A stretch of 64,000 nt of DNA, from NCBI RefSeq assembly GCF_014873915.1, contig NZ_JADBEJ010000005.1:2542001-2606000 (forward strand), written 5' to 3'. Origin of the DNA: Amycolatopsis roodepoortensis. Its GTDB lineage: Bacteria > Actinomycetota > Actinomycetes > Mycobacteriales > Pseudonocardiaceae. Under the pieces are notes generated by a model. The model did no database searches. It had not been told where the DNA came from and saw only the letters and a list, made by a program, of their open reading frames with translations. Shown piece after piece: positions 7,545-17,854 of this stretch. The stretch's first letter is position 1. Every line of letters starts with the position of its first letter. Made by a program: the position numbers and the translations under genes.

Positions 7545-8095
7545 CGGCCAACCCTCTCAAACCAGGCACGCCGCTCTGCCGTTCGGGCGATTCGGCGGTC
7601 ACCCGGGGTCACCGCAACACCGGCGAAACCCACTCTTCCGCGCGACCCAGGTCACACTTTCGGACCAGGTGAGCGATCGTTCACGCAGGTCAACGGGCCG
7701 ATGCCCCACTCAGTGGACGTCTCATTCCAGTCAGTGGGCAGATGATGTTTGAAGTCAACGCCCGCGTGGCATTTCCCACCCCGACCAAGCGACGTATGTC
7801 GATAACAGCGATTTCACACTATCGTCATAAGACCGGCGAACCCGGGAGTAACACGTGTACCCGTCAGCCGCCCACCACAGTGGCCGGACGGCACCCACGT
7901 GCACAGCAGTACCGATATGCGCATCGGCCGCCCAGTGCAGTGCGGCTCTACGAGGCCTGCCCCCGTTTCCGCGGGCGGGATCGTTCCCTCTCGACTGACC
8001 ATCGCGGTCCCGGACCACTCCGTTAACTGGTTCACGTCCGAACCACCCGAACGGAGTGGTACCGGTCGCGCCGACGCCTTGGGAGGCGGCCAGCC
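7545..8095 (+). other. Long non-coding upstream region of gltB
   Basis: These 551 bases between the YigZ start and gltB hold no convincing gene; short ORFs at 7742-8026 (+) and 7755-8018 (-) lack start signals and family resemblance. The region is less GC-rich than its neighbours around 7740-7830, as expected for promoters. It contains an imperfect CCCACT/AGTGGG inverted repeat at 7704-7740 and a strong hairpin at 8014-8060. I see no convincing GlnR box. Confidence 0.6.
8014..8060 (+). promoter_or_regulatory. Stem-loop just upstream of the gltB ribosome-binding site
   Basis: ACCACTCCGTT at 8014-8024 pairs perfectly with 8050-8060, and an inner stem GGTTC/GAACC (8029-8033 with 8040-8044) closes a 6-base loop. 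This gives a two-part hairpin ending 20 bases before the gltB SD (GGGAGG at 8081-8086). It could be a leader RNA element or a protein-binding palindrome. Confidence 0.5.
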
Positions 8096-11000
8096 GTGAC
8101 CCACCATGCCAGCTACAAGGGCAGCAAGGCCCCCGAAGGCCTGTACGACCCGGAGTTCGAGCACGACGCCTGCGGTGTCGCGTTCGTCGCCGATCTCTCC
8201 GGTAAACGCGATCACGGCATCGTCGCCAAAGCGCTGATCGCGCTGCGGAACCTGGAACATCGCGGGGCCCGCGGCGCCGACCCGGAGACCGGCGACGGCG
8301 CCGGGATCCTCATCCAGGTCCCCGACGAGTTCTACCGCGAGGTCGCCGGCTTCGAACTTCCCGCGCCCGGCGCGTACGCCGTCGGCACGGCTTTCCTTCC
8401 GCAGGACGAAAACGCCCGCGGCCAGGCGATGACGACCATCGAAAGCATCGCCGCCGAAGAGGGCATGCGCGTCCTCGGCTGGCGCGACCTTCCCGTCCAC
8501 ACGGAACACGTCGGCACCGGCGCGGCCGAGACCATGCCGTACTTCAGCCAGCTGTTCCTGGCGGGCAACGACGCGCTGGAGGGCCTGGCGCTGGAACGCG
8601 CCGCCTTCGTCGTGCGCAAACGCGCCGAGCACGCGCTCGTCGAGGACGACGTGTACTTCCCGAGCCTGTCCTCGCGCACGATCGTCTACAAAGGAATGCT
8701 CACCGAGCCGCAGGTCGAGAAGTTCTTCGCCGACCTCACCGACGAGCGCGTCACCAGCGCCATCGGCCTGGTGCACTCCCGCTTCTCCACCAACACCTTC
8801 CCGTCGTGGCCGCTGGCGCACCCGTACCGGTACGTCGCCCACAACGGCGAGATCAACACCCTGCGCGGCAACCGGAACTGGATGGACGCGCGTGAGGCGC
8901 TGCTCGAATCCGACCTGATCCCGGGTGACCTCAAGCGGATCTACCCGATCATCACCCGTGGCGCGAGCGACTCGGCGTCCTTCGACGAGGTGCTGGAGCT
9001 GCTCCATCTCGGCGGGCGGCCGCTGCCGCACGCCGTGCTGATGATGATCCCGGAGGCCTGGGAGAACCATCAGGAGATGGACCCCGCGCGCCGCGCGTTC
9101 TACGAATTCCACTCGACGCTGATGGAGCCGTGGGACGGCCCCGCGCTGGTCTCCTTCACCGACGGCACCCAGATCGGCGCGGTGCTCGACCGCAACGGCC
9201 TGCGCCCCGCCCGGTACTGGGTCACCGAAGACGGCCTCGTCGTCCTCGCCAGCGAGGTCGGCGTGCTGGAGCTGGAGCAGTCCACGATCGTCCGGAAAGG
9301 ACGGTTGGAGCCCGGCCGGATGTTCCTCGTGGACACGGCCGCCGGCCGGATCGTCGAGGACGAGGAGATCAAGAACGACCTCGCCACCGAGCACCCGTAC
9401 GACGAATGGGTCGAGGACGGGCTGCTCCCGCTCGACGGGCTTCCCGAGCGGGAGCGCGAGATCCCGCCGCACGCCGCGCTCGTGCGCCGCCAGCAGGCTT
9501 TCGGCTACACCGAAGAGGAACTCGACGTCCTGCTCGAACCGATGGCCCGCACCGGCGCGGAGCCGATCGGCTCGATGGGCAACGACTCCCCCATCGCGTC
9601 GCTGTCCAGCCGTCCGCGGCTGATCTTCGACTACTTCATCCAGCTCTTCGCCCAGGTGACCAACCCGCCGCTGGACGCGATCCGCGAGGAACTCGTCACC
9701 TCGCTGGGCACCCAGCTGGGCGCGGAGCCGAACCTCCTGCAGGCCGACGCCAAGTCGTGCCGCCGGATCGTGCTGCCGTTCCCGGTGCTGGACAACGACG
9801 AGTTCGCGAAGCTGGTGCACGTCAACGACGACGGCGATCTGCCCGAGTTCCAGGCGGTCACCGTGCACGGCACCTACGACGTCCACGGTGGCGGCGAGGC
9901 GCTCGTGCGGCGGCTCGACGAGATCCGCGCCGAGGTGTCCGCGGCCATCGCCGAGGGCGCGCGGCTGATCGTGCTCTCCGACCGCGGGATCGACGAAGAC
10001 CACGCGGGGATCCCGTCGCTGCTGCTCACCGGCGCGGTGCACCACCACCTGGTGCGTGAGAAGACCCGCACGCAGGTCGGCCTCATCGTCGAGGCCGGCG
10101 ACGCGCGCGAGGTACACCACATCGCGTTGCTGATCGGCTACGGCGTCGCGGCGGTGAACCCGTACCTGGCGATGGCGACCGTCGAGGAGATGGCCGATCA
10201 GGGCCTGATCCCCGGCGTCACCGCGAAGCAGGCGACCGCGAACCTGATCAAGGCGCTGGGCAAGGGCGTCCGCAAGACGATGTCGAAGATGGGAGTGTCC
10301 ACAGTGGCCTCCTACACCGGCGCGCAGATCTTCGAGGCGGTCGGGCTCGGCGAAGAGGTCATCCAGAACTGCTTCACCGGCACCACTTCCCGGCTCGGCG
10401 GCGTCGGCTTCGACACGCTCGCGCTGGAGGTCGCCGAGCGGCACCGCCGGGCGTTCCCGCGCGACGGGTTCCGCGCGAACCACCGCGAGCTGGAGACCGG
10501 TTCGGACTACCAGTGGCGCCGCGAGGGCGAGCCGCATCTGTTCAACCCGCAGACTGTGTTCAAGCTGCAGCACTCCACCCGTGCCGGGAAGTACGAGGTC
10601 TTCAAGGAGTACACGAAGGCCGTCGACGACCAGGCGCAGAAGCTGTACACGCTGCGCGGGCTGTTCGACTTCAAGATCGGGCAGCGGCCCGCCGTGCCGA
10701 TCGAGGAGGTCGAGCCGGTTTCCGAGATCGTCAAGCGGTTCGCCACCGGCGCGATCTCCTACGGCTCGATTTCGGCCGAGATGCACGAAACCCTGGCCAT
10801 CGCGATGAACCGACTCGGCGGCAAGTCGAACACCGGTGAGGGCGGCGAGGATCCGGAACGGCTCTACGACCCCGAACGCCGCAGCGCGGTCAAGCAGGTC
10901 GCGAGCGGCCGGTTCGGCGTCACGAGCGAGTACCTGGTCAACGCCGACGACATCCAGATCAAGATGGCGCAGGGCGCGAAGCCCGGCGAGGGCGGCCAGC

Positions 11001-12634
11001 TGCCCGGCGCGAAGGTGTACCCGTGGATCGCGAAGACGCGGCACTCCACGGCGGGGGTCGGGCTGATCTCCCCGCCGCCGCACCACGACATCTACTCGAT
11101 CGAGGATCTGGCACAGCTGATCCACGACCTCAAGAACGCCAACCCGGCCGCGCGGATCCACGTGAAGCTCGTGTCCGAGGTCGGCGTCGGCACGGTCGCG
11201 GCCGGTGTGTCCAAGGCGCACGCGGACGTCGTGCTCATCTCCGGGCACGACGGCGGTACGGGCGCTTCGCCGCTGTCGTCGATCAAGCACGCAGGTGGCC
11301 CGTGGGAACTCGGGCTCGCCGAGACGCAGCAGACGCTGCTGGCCAACCGGCTGCGTGACCGCATCGTCGTGCAGACCGACGGCCAGCTCAAGACCGGCCG
11401 CGACGTCGTCATCGCCGCGCTGCTCGGGGCCGAGGAGTTCGGCTTCGCGACCGCACCGCTGGTGGTGTCCGGCTGCATCATGATGCGGGTCTGTCACCTC
11501 GACACCTGCCCGGTCGGCGTCGCGACGCAGAACCCGAAGCTGCGCGAGAAGTTCAGTGGCAAGGCGGAGTACGTGGTGAACTTCTTCGAGTTCATCGCCC
11601 AGGAGGTCCGGGAATACCTGGCGGAGCTGGGTTTCCGGTCCATCGCCGAGGCCGTCGGCCACGCGGAGATGCTCGACAAGCGCAAGGCGATCGACCACTG
11701 GAAGGCCGCCGGACTCGACCTGTCGCCGATCTTCCACGTGCCCGACATGGCCCCGGCCGGGCTGCGGCACCAGCAGACCGTGCAGGACCACGGGCTGGAG
11801 AAGGCGCTCGACAACACGCTGATCCAGCTCGCCGAGGGTGCGCTGTCGTCCGGGGACAAGGTGCGGCTGGAACTGCCGGTCCGCAACGTGAACCGGACCG
11901 TCGGCACCATGCTCGGCCACGAGCTCACCAAGCGGTGGGGCGGCGAAGGCCTGCCGGACAACACGATCGACGTGACCTTCACCGGGACCGCCGGTCAGTC
12001 GTTCGGCGCGTTCGTGCCCAAGGGCATCACGCTGCGGCTCTACGGAGACGGAAACGACTACGTCGGCAAGGGCCTGTCCGGTGGACGGCTCATCGTGCGG
12101 CCGCCGAAGGTGGCGCGGTACAACGCCGAAGAGCACATCATCGCGGGCAACGTGATCGGGTACGGCGCGACCAGCGGCGAGATCTTCATCCGCGGCAAGG
12201 TCGGCGAGCGGTTCTGCGTGCGGAACTCGGGCGCGCTGGCCGTCGTCGAAGGTGTCGGCGACCACGGCTGCGAGTACATGACCGGTGGCCGTGTCGTCGT
12301 CCTGGGCGGCGTGGGCCGCAACTTCGCGGCCGGTATGTCGGGCGGCGTCGCCTACGTGCTGGACCTGTCGGCGCACCGGATCAACCCGGAGATGGTCGAC
12401 GTCGACCCGCTGGATTCGTCCGATGTGGACTTCCTGCGCGAGGCGCTCGAAAAGCATTACGACGAAACGGAGTCCGCGGTCGCGCGTGCGCTGCTCGCCG
12501 ATTGGGACGCCGCCGTCGACCGGTTCGGCAAGGTCATGCCGAAGGACTACAAGCGCGTGCTCGCGGCTCAGGCTGAGGCCGAGCGCGATGGGCGTGACGT
12601 GAACGAGGCGATCATGGAGGCCGCACATGGCTGA
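8096..12634 (+). CDS. gltB: Glutamate synthase large subunit (NADPH-GOGAT alpha)
   Basis: This 1512-residue enzyme makes glutamate from glutamine and 2-oxoglutarate. The class II amidotransferase domain starts at Cys26 (HDACGVAF) after a 25-residue propeptide, which is normally removed to expose the nucleophile. The central FMN-binding synthase domain has [10 protein letters not shown] and [21 protein letters not shown]. The 3Fe-4S cysteines are C-x5-C-x4-C near residue 1126 ([13 protein letters not shown]). A glycine-rich GXGXG beta-helix domain forms the C-terminus. The GTG start has GGGAGG 9 bases upstream. It overlaps gltD by 8 bases (ATGGCTGA). Confidence 0.97.
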   Translation: MTHHASYKGSKAPEGLYDPEFEHDACGVAFVADLSGKRDHGIVAKALIALRNLEHRGARGADPETGDGAGILIQVPDEFYREVAGFELPAPGAYAVGTAFLPQDENARGQAMTTIESIAAEEGMRVLGWRDLPVHTEHVGTGAAETMPYFSQLFLAGNDALEGLALERAAFVVRKRAEHALVEDDVYFPSLSSRTIVYKGMLTEPQVEKFFADLTDERVTSAIGLVHSRFSTNTFPSWPLAHPYRYVAHNGEINTLRGNRNWMDAREALLESDLIPGDLKRIYPIITRGASDSASFDEVLELLHLGGRPLPHAVLMMIPEAWENHQEMDPARRAFYEFHSTLMEPWDGPALVSFTDGTQIGAVLDRNGLRPARYWVTEDGLVVLASEVGVLELEQSTIVRKGRLEPGRMFLVDTAAGRIVEDEEIKNDLATEHPYDEWVEDGLLPLDGLPEREREIPPHAALVRRQQAFGYTEEELDVLLEPMARTGAEPIGSMGNDSPIASLSSRPRLIFDYFIQLFAQVTNPPLDAIREELVTSLGTQLGAEPNLLQADAKSCRRIVLPFPVLDNDEFAKLVHVNDDGDLPEFQAVTVHGTYDVHGGGEALVRRLDEIRAEVSAAIAEGARLIVLSDRGIDEDHAGIPSLLLTGAVHHHLVREKTRTQVGLIVEAGDAREVHHIALLIGYGVAAVNPYLAMATVEEMADQGLIPGVTAKQATANLIKALGKGVRKTMSKMGVSTVASYTGAQIFEAVGLGEEVIQNCFTGTTSRLGGVGFDTLALEVAERHRRAFPRDGFRANHRELETGSDYQWRREGEPHLFNPQTVFKLQHSTRAGKYEVFKEYTKAVDDQAQKLYTLRGLFDFKIGQRPAVPIEEVEPVSEIVKRFATGAISYGSISAEMHETLAIAMNRLGGKSNTGEGGEDPERLYDPERRSAVKQVASGRFGVTSEYLVNADDIQIKMAQGAKPGEGGQLPGAKVYPWIAKTRHSTAGVGLISPPPHHDIYSIEDLAQLIHDLKNANPAARIHVKLVSEVGVGTVAAGVSKAHADVVLISGHDGGTGASPLSSIKHAGGPWELGLAETQQTLLANRLRDRIVVQTDGQLKTGRDVVIAALLGAEEFGFATAPLVVSGCIMMRVCHLDTCPVGVATQNPKLREKFSGKAEYVVNFFEFIAQEVREYLAELGFRSIAEAVGHAEMLDKRKAIDHWKAAGLDLSPIFHVPDMAPAGLRHQQTVQDHGLEKALDNTLIQLAEGALSSGDKVRLELPVRNVNRTVGTMLGHELTKRWGGEGLPDNTIDVTFTGTAGQSFGAFVPKGITLRLYGDGNDYVGKGLSGGRLIVRPPKVARYNAEEHIIAGNVIGYGATSGEIFIRGKVGERFCVRNSGALAVVEGVGDHGCEYMTGGRVVVLGGVGRNFAAGMSGGVAYVLDLSAHRINPEMVDVDPLDSSDVDFLREALEKHYDETESAVARALLADWDAAVDRFGKVMPKDYKRVLAAQAEAERDGRDVNEAIMEAAHG

Positions 12635-14078
12635 CCCCAAGGGCTTTCTGACCACCACTCGCGAGACGCCCAAGAGCCGTCCCGTCGACCTGCGCCTGAT
12701 GGACTGGCGCGAGGTGTACGAGGACTTCGCGACGTCGAAGCTGCAGAAGCAGGCCGGCCGCTGCATGGACTGCGGCATCCCGTTCTGCCACCAGGGCTGC
12801 CCGCTCGGGAACCTCATCCCGGAGTGGAACACGCTGACCTGGCGTGACGATTGGCGCGACGCGGCCGAGCGGCTGCACGCGACCAACAATTTCCCGGAGT
12901 TCACCGGGACCCTCTGCCCGGCGCCGTGCGAGACGGCGTGTGTGCTCGGGATCAACGACGATCCCGTCACCATCAAGCGGGTCGAGATCTCGATCATCGA
13001 CCGGGCCTTCGAGGAAGGCTGGGTCACGCCGGAGATGCCGGTCGTCAAGACCGGCAAGAAGGTGGCGGTGGTCGGGTCCGGCCCGTCGGGACTCGCCGCG
13101 GCGCAGCAGCTCACGCGCGCGGGCCACAGCGTCGTGGTCTTCGAGCGGGCCGACAAGATCGGCGGGCTGCTGCGCTACGGCATCCCCGAATTCAAGATGG
13201 AGAAGCACCGCCTCGACCGGCGTCTCGACCAGATGCGGGCCGAGGGCACGGAGTTCCGGACCTCGGTGAACGTCGGCGTCGACCTCACCGTCGAGGAACT
13301 GAAGTCGTCCTACGACGCCGTGGTCCTCGCCGGCGGCGCGACCGCGTGGCGCGACCTGCCGATCCCCGGCCGCGAGCACGCCGGTATCCACCAGGCGATG
13401 GAGTTCCTGCCGCACGCCAACCGGGTCGCCGCGGGTGAGCTGGACGTGTCGCCGATCAGCGCCGAAGGCCTCGACGTCGTGGTCATCGGCGGCGGCGACA
13501 CCGGCGCGGACTGCGTCGGGACGTCGCACCGCCAGGGCGCGAAGTCGGTGACGCAGCTGGAGATCATGCCGAAGCCGCCGCTTTCGCGGTCGGACGCGCA
13601 CCCGTGGCCGACGTACCCGATGATCTACCGCGTCTCGTCCGCGCACGAAGAGGGTGGCGAGCGGCTGTACTCGGTCAACACCCAGGAGTTCCTGGCCGAC
13701 GCCGACGGGCGCGTGCGCGCGCTGAAGCTGGTCGAGGTGCGCAACGAGGGCGGCAAGTTCGTCCCGGTTCCCGGCACCGAGCGCGAACTGCCCGCGCAGC
13801 TGGTCCTGCTCGCGATGGGCTTCGTCGGCCCGGAGCGGGAAGGCCTGTTGGAGTCGCTCGACGTCGAACTGGACCAGCGTGGCAACGTCGCCCGCGACAA
13901 GTCCTTCAAGACCAGCGTCGACAACGTGTTCGTGGCCGGCGACATGGGCCGCGGCCAGTCGCTCATCGTGTGGGCGATCGCCGAAGGCCGCTCCGCCGCG
14001 GCCGGGGTAGACGCGTTCCTGACCGGGCGGGACGTCCTGCCCGCACCGATCGCGCCGACCGACCGGCCCCTCACCTAG
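12627..14078 (+). CDS. gltD: Glutamate synthase small subunit (NADPH-GOGAT beta)
   Basis: This 483-residue flavoprotein delivers electrons from NADPH to GltB. N-terminal Cys clusters ([15 protein letters not shown] near residue 48, then CPAPCETAC near 98) bind low-potential iron-sulfur centres. The FAD-binding motif is [15 protein letters not shown] (about residue 150) and the NADPH-binding motif is [12 protein letters not shown] (about 285). The C-terminal [18 protein letters not shown] is the family FAD loop. Its ATG lies inside the end of gltB, so translation is coupled. A perfect hairpin follows 10 bases after the stop. Confidence 0.97.
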   Translation: MADPKGFLTTTRETPKSRPVDLRLMDWREVYEDFATSKLQKQAGRCMDCGIPFCHQGCPLGNLIPEWNTLTWRDDWRDAAERLHATNNFPEFTGTLCPAPCETACVLGINDDPVTIKRVEISIIDRAFEEGWVTPEMPVVKTGKKVAVVGSGPSGLAAAQQLTRAGHSVVVFERADKIGGLLRYGIPEFKMEKHRLDRRLDQMRAEGTEFRTSVNVGVDLTVEELKSSYDAVVLAGGATAWRDLPIPGREHAGIHQAMEFLPHANRVAAGELDVSPISAEGLDVVVIGGGDTGADCVGTSHRQGAKSVTQLEIMPKPPLSRSDAHPWPTYPMIYRVSSAHEEGGERLYSVNTQEFLADADGRVRALKLVEVRNEGGKFVPVPGTERELPAQLVLLAMGFVGPEREGLLESLDVELDQRGNVARDKSFKTSVDNVFVAGDMGRGQSLIVWAIAEGRSAAAGVDAFLTGRDVLPAPIAPTDRPLT

Positions 14079-14088
14079 GCATCTCTTA

Positions 14089-14143
14089 GCGCGTGAAGGC
14101 CCCCTTCCCTCGGCTGAGCCGAGGGAAGGGGGCCTTCACGCGC
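14089..14143 (+). terminator. Perfect 27-bp hairpin after gltD
   Basis: Arms 14089-14115 and 14117-14143 are exact reverse complements around a single G. The stem is rich in a GGCCCCCTTCCC run, and only a weak GTTTG follows. It is probably the gltBD terminator. Its perfection and the GTGAAGGCCCCC core also suggest a dispersed palindromic repeat. Confidence 0.7.
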
Positions 14144-14254
14144 GTTTGCCCGACTAAACGCGGGGAGTGAGCAGAACACTGGTCCTTTCGAGTGAAAGAA
14201 CCGCCGGAAGAGTGTACTTGCGGGTGATGACGGCGAGCTTTCGGTATCGGTTGT

Positions 14255-14323
14255 ATCAAGGAGTAAGACCTGTGCGGCGGCGGGGACCGTCGGACAGGGT
14301 TCCCAAGGAGGGGGTTCCTTGAT
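14255..14323 (+). promoter_or_regulatory. Leader with two mutually exclusive pairings over the DyP ribosome-binding site
   Basis: TCCTTGAT at 14316-14323, touching the ATG, can pair with CAAGGA at 14304-14309, which is part of the SD AAGGAGG (14305-14311). It can also pair with ATCAAGGA at 14255-14262. The first pairing would hide the SD; the second would free it. Whether both form in RNA is untested. Confidence 0.4.
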
Positions 14324-15736
14324 ATGTCCGTCGATCTGACCATGCCCTTGGAATGGAAGACCGCGACCGGCGACGCCGCGAAGATGCTCGAAGAACTACA
14401 GCCGAACATCCTCAAAGCCCACGCTCGCGACCATTTTTCCGCACTGTTCCTCCGTTTTTCGGAGGCCCCGGACGCGATGCGGTTCCTCGCGTCGCTCGTC
14501 CCGCTGATGAAGTCCGCGAAGACCCACCTCACCGAGGTGGAGCGGTTCAAAACCGAAGGGGTGAAAGGGTCGCCCTACGTCGGCACCGGGCTCACCGCCG
14601 CGGGTTACCGGTTCCTGCAAATCGAGGTGCCACAAGACGAATCGTTCCGTCTCGGCATGCGCGCGCAGGAGACCCGCGAGAAGCTGAACGACCCGCCGCG
14701 CTCCACGTTCGACAATGGATACCACGATGAGATCCATGCGGTCGTCATCGTCGGCGATGCCGAGGATGCTCCGATGACCGCGCGCCGGAACGAGGTTCTG
14801 GCACTGATTCCGTCGACGATTTCCGTCGTCGCCGAGGAAACCGGATTCGGGCGGGTCAACGCCAACGGTGACGGAATCGAGCATTTCGGTTACGTGGACG
14901 GCCGGAGCCAGCCGCTCTTCCTGGTCGAGGACCTCCACGCGGAAAGGACGGAATCGGACGGCATCAGCGTCTGGGATCCGGCCGCCCCGCTGAACCAGGT
15001 GCTCGTCCCGGATCACGCCGCCCCCGATCCCGGGGTGCATTTCGGCAGTTACTTCGTTTTCCGCAAACTGGAACAGAACGTCCGGCGATTCAAGCAGTCG
15101 GAGGAGGCGCTGGCGGATCAATTGGGCCTCGTCGGCGAAGACCGGGAACGGGCGGGCGCGATGATCGTCGGCCGTTTCGAAGACGGCACCCCGCTGACCG
15201 CGCAACGGGAAGAGGGTGCGGAAAGTCCGGTACCGAACAACTTCGACTACGGAAGTGACGCCGCCGGCGCCAAATGTCCTTTCCAGGCCCACATCCGGAA
15301 GACGAACCCGCGCGGCAGCGGAGGCGCGGAACCGCCGCCACAGGAACGCCTGCACCTGATGGCGCGGCGGGGCGTGCCCTACGGCGAACGCGCCGACGAC
15401 CCGAACGCCGACCTCCCGCCGTCCGCCCGGCCAAGCGGCGGCGTCGGACTGCTGTTCATGGCGTTCAATTCGGTGCTGGGCAACCAGTTCGAGTTCACCC
15501 AGGCGACCTGGTCGAACAACCCCGGATTCCCGATCCCGCCCGTCGGGGTCAAACCGCCGGGACTCGACCCGGTGATCGGCCAGGGCCCGCGGCCGGAATC
15601 GGTCTACACCACGGAATGGGCGGGCTCGCAGACGGTGACCGCGGATCCGATCCCGCAGGCGGTGACGCTGAAGGGCGGCGACTACTTCTTCATGCCGTCG
15701 CTCGCCTTCCTGCGCGGACTCGGCGGAAAGGACTGA
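14324..15736 (+). CDS. Dye-decolorizing peroxidase (DyP family, class C type)
   Basis: This 470-residue heme peroxidase oxidises dyes, phenolics and in some members Mn(II), using H2O2. The diagnostic GxxDG motif is GYVDGRSQP near residue 190, with the distal Asp. The proximal heme His lies in CPFQAHIRKTNPR near residue 320, and the C-terminal region has GDYFFMPSLAFLRGL. The length of about 470 residues and the absence of a Tat signal fit the longer cytoplasmic class C (V) DyPs, the group containing DyP2 of Amycolatopsis sp. 75iv2. The start ATG follows an AAGGAGG that sits in a hairpin. No encapsulin gene is nearby. A terminator-like hairpin follows. Confidence 0.93.
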   Translation: MSVDLTMPLEWKTATGDAAKMLEELQPNILKAHARDHFSALFLRFSEAPDAMRFLASLVPLMKSAKTHLTEVERFKTEGVKGSPYVGTGLTAAGYRFLQIEVPQDESFRLGMRAQETREKLNDPPRSTFDNGYHDEIHAVVIVGDAEDAPMTARRNEVLALIPSTISVVAEETGFGRVNANGDGIEHFGYVDGRSQPLFLVEDLHAERTESDGISVWDPAAPLNQVLVPDHAAPDPGVHFGSYFVFRKLEQNVRRFKQSEEALADQLGLVGEDRERAGAMIVGRFEDGTPLTAQREEGAESPVPNNFDYGSDAAGAKCPFQAHIRKTNPRGSGGAEPPPQERLHLMARRGVPYGERADDPNADLPPSARPSGGVGLLFMAFNSVLGNQFEFTQATWSNNPGFPIPPVGVKPPGLDPVIGQGPRPESVYTTEWAGSQTVTADPIPQAVTLKGGDYFFMPSLAFLRGLGGKD

Positions 15737-15848
15737 TCGGGCGGCGAATATCCGCTGAACGTCACCGGAACGGGCGTAAATCCGATATCGATCCGGAGTC
15801 GGCGGGGATAGCCTGCGAAACGGGCCGGTCCTGGGCGTGCCGGCCACC

Positions 15849-15889
15849 GGGCGGACGCCGGTCACACTGGGGGTGACCGGCGCCCGCCC
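15849..15889 (+). terminator. GC-rich hairpin downstream of the DyP gene
   Basis: A 17-base arm (15849-15865) pairs with 15873-15889 with one mismatch across a 7-base loop, followed by ATTTCCGTTTC. It lies about 110 bases after the DyP stop and 100 before the DeoR gene. A Rho-independent-like terminator is likely. Confidence 0.65.
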
Positions 15890-15990
15890 ATTTCCGTTTC
15901 ACCCCGGCGTCCCGGACCCGCCCCTTTCGCGACGCGTAGTACTTTGTCCGGTGCGGTAAGCGACATCGGGCTTCGGGGAGGGAGCTGGGG

Positions 15991-16776
15991 ATGAATCGGC
16001 ATGAGCGGCTCACGGCTTTATTGGACATGGTGGGAGAGCGGGAAAAAGTCGACGTCGAGGTTTCGGCTGGCGAACTCGGCGTCTCCCCCGCGACGATCCG
16101 CCGGGACCTCGATCACCTGGCGGGCCGCAATCTCGTGGTCCGCACCCGCGGCGGCGCGGTCGCGAGCAACGTCGCCTACGACCTTCCGTTGCGGCACAAG
16201 GCCGCGCGCAACGCGCCGGAGCAACAACGGATTTCCGCCGCCGCGGCCAGAATGGTCGACCCCGGCATGGTGGTCGGGCTCAACGGCGGCACCACGAGCA
16301 CCGAAGTCGGCCGCGCGCTCGCGACCCGGCCGGACATGGGCGAGCCGACCGGCGGCCCGGCGCTCACCGTGGTGACGAACGCGCTCAACATCGCGCACGA
16401 ACTCGCCGTGCGGCCCAATATCAAGATCGTGGTGACCGGCGGGGTCGCGCGGCAGCAGTCGTTCGACCTGTCCGGGCCGCTGTCACAGCTGTTCCTCGAC
16501 CAGATCTCGCTGGATCTGGTGTTCCTCGGGGTGGACGCCTTCGACCCGGTGCACGGCGCGCAGGCGCATCACGAGGGCGACGCGAGCACGAACCGGCTGA
16601 TGGCGGCCCGTGCCCGGCAGGTCGTCGTGCTCGCCGACAGCGGGAAGCTCGGCGGTCACGCCTTCGCGAAGATCTGCGCGACCACCGACGTCGACGTCCT
16701 CGTCACCGATGGCCGCGCGGATCCGGAGCGGGTGCACGCCTTCGAGGAGGAAGGCGTGCGGGTGGTCAAGGCTTGA
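15991..16776 (+). CDS. DeoR family transcriptional regulator
   Basis: This 261-residue repressor has the N-terminal DeoR winged HTH (RHERLTALLDMVG, then VSAGELGVSPATIRRDLDHLAGRNLVVRTRGGAV, residues 5-55). The C-terminal sugar-phosphate-sensing DeoRC domain contains LNGGTTSTEVGRAL, VVTNALNIAHEL, VVTGGVARQQSFDLSGP and FLGVDAFDPVHGA. Such proteins usually sense phosphorylated sugars or amino sugars. GGAGGGAGCT lies directly upstream. The convergent ROK kinase next door could produce the effector, but that link is inference. Confidence 0.93.
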   Translation: MNRHERLTALLDMVGEREKVDVEVSAGELGVSPATIRRDLDHLAGRNLVVRTRGGAVASNVAYDLPLRHKAARNAPEQQRISAAAARMVDPGMVVGLNGGTTSTEVGRALATRPDMGEPTGGPALTVVTNALNIAHELAVRPNIKIVVTGGVARQQSFDLSGPLSQLFLDQISLDLVFLGVDAFDPVHGAQAHHEGDASTNRLMAARARQVVVLADSGKLGGHAFAKICATTDVDVLVTDGRADPERVHAFEEEGVRVVKA

Positions 16777-16810
16777 ACCCGCCCCGGGCCGAAGGCCCCG
16801 CTATCGCGGT

Positions 16811-16863
16811 GGCAGGACGCCCTGACCGCCATCGGCAGGTGGCTGACCAGGCAGCGTCCTGCC
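16811..16863. terminator. Inverted repeat between convergent DeoR and ROK genes
   Basis: GGCAGGACGC (16811-16820) and GCGTCCTGCC (16854-16863) form a perfect 10-bp stem with a 33-base loop, in the 115-base gap between two converging genes. It could end transcription from either side. Confidence 0.45.
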
Positions 16864-16891
16864 GACGTCGATCGCGGACGCGGGTTCACCA

Positions 16892-17797
16892 TCAGACACT
16901 GAGCCGGTCCAACGCCAGCAGCGCGGCGCCGAGCCTGCCCGCCTCGTCGCCGAGCTGCGCGATCCGCAGTTCGGGCATCCGCTGGAACTGCAGGTTCGCC
17001 GCCAGCCACGCCCGCACCGGTTCGAGGACGTAGTCGCCCGCGGTGAACAGGCCGCCGCCGAGGACGACGACTTCGGGCGCCAGCAGCGTGACCAGGGTCT
17101 TGATGCCGTGGCCGAGCCCTTCGAGGGCGTCGTTGACCACGGAGATCGCGGCCTCGTCACCGTGCCGGGCGGCGTCGACCACCTGCTCGGCGCCGTCCGC
17201 TGGCCGTCCGGTGTGCTCGCTGTAGCGGCGGGCGATGGCCGACGCGGAGGAGATCGCCTCGAGACATCCCGTCGCGCCGCAACCGCACGGCAGCCGGTGG
17301 CCGACGTCGATATGCCCGATCTCGCCGCCCTGCCCGCCCGCGGCGTACAGCTTCCCGTCGAGCTGGAGCGCGGCCGCGATCCCGGTGCCGACCGGGATGA
17401 AGGCGGCGTCGGTGCAGCCCTTGCCCGCGCCGACGCGGAACTCCGCGAGCCCGCCGGCGCGGACGTCGTGCCCGAACGCGAACGGCAGCCCGAGCCTGCT
17501 GTCGAGCATTTCGCCGAACGGCACGTTCCGGAAGTCGAGGTTCGCCGAGAACCGGGCCACTCGCTCGACCTCGTCGACGATGCCGGGGATGACCACCCCG
17601 ACCGCGTCCGGCGTCCCGGTCCCCGCCTGCTTGCCCAGCGTTTCCACGATCCGGGCGACCTGGTCCGCGAGCGCCCCGCCGTCCGCTCCGCGTGCCGTCG
17701 GCTCGCGCAGGCTGGCGAGGTCCTTCAGATCCGCGTCGTACAGGGCCGCCTTGATGGACGTGCCGCCGACATCGAGTGCCGCCACCGCTGGTGTCAT
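16892..17797 (-). CDS. ROK family sugar kinase
   Basis: This 301-residue protein carries the ROK/ASKHA ATP-binding motif near its N-terminus (ALDVGGTSIKAALYD) and the ROK zinc motif LPCGCGATGCLE near residue 185. Preceding it is GGEIGHIDVGHR, the catalytic region with the zinc-ligand His, and the C-terminal part has VVLGGGLFTAGD. It would phosphorylate glucose, N-acetylglucosamine/mannosamine or a similar hexose. I chose the ATG at 17797 because upstream in-frame codons are Arg-rich and lack family resemblance. No clear SD precedes it, so it may be leaderless. No N-terminal HTH is present, so it is a kinase rather than a ROK repressor. Confidence 0.9.
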   Translation of the reverse strand: MTPAVAALDVGGTSIKAALYDADLKDLASLREPTARGADGGALADQVARIVETLGKQAGTGTPDAVGVVIPGIVDEVERVARFSANLDFRNVPFGEMLDSRLGLPFAFGHDVRAGGLAEFRVGAGKGCTDAAFIPVGTGIAAALQLDGKLYAAGGQGGEIGHIDVGHRLPCGCGATGCLEAISSASAIARRYSEHTGRPADGAEQVVDAARHGDEAAISVVNDALEGLGHGIKTLVTLLAPEVVVLGGGLFTAGDYVLEPVRAWLAANLQFQRMPELRIAQLGDEAGRLGAALLALDRLSV

Positions 17798-17854
17798 AGC
17801 TGGATTTTGGCATGCGGACCGACGCCGGCGGCAGGGATCCGTCAGCGTCATCGG

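Noticed and set aside
7742-8026. Short ORFs in the gltB leader on both strands
   Set aside because: No ribosome-binding site, no recognisable motif, and they cover each other on opposite strands in a region with promoter-like composition.
7545-8095. GlnR box before gltB
   Set aside because: GTTAAC and GAAC segments are present near 8022-8043 but the spacing does not fit the known GlnR pattern; they are parts of the hairpin.
7814-13156. Very long antisense ORF (1780 codons) opposite gltB and gltD
   Set aside because: It mirrors the third-position GC bias of gltBD on the other strand. The translation is Arg/Val/Asp/Gly/Leu-rich low-complexity sequence without domains, and the plus-strand genes have clear family motifs.
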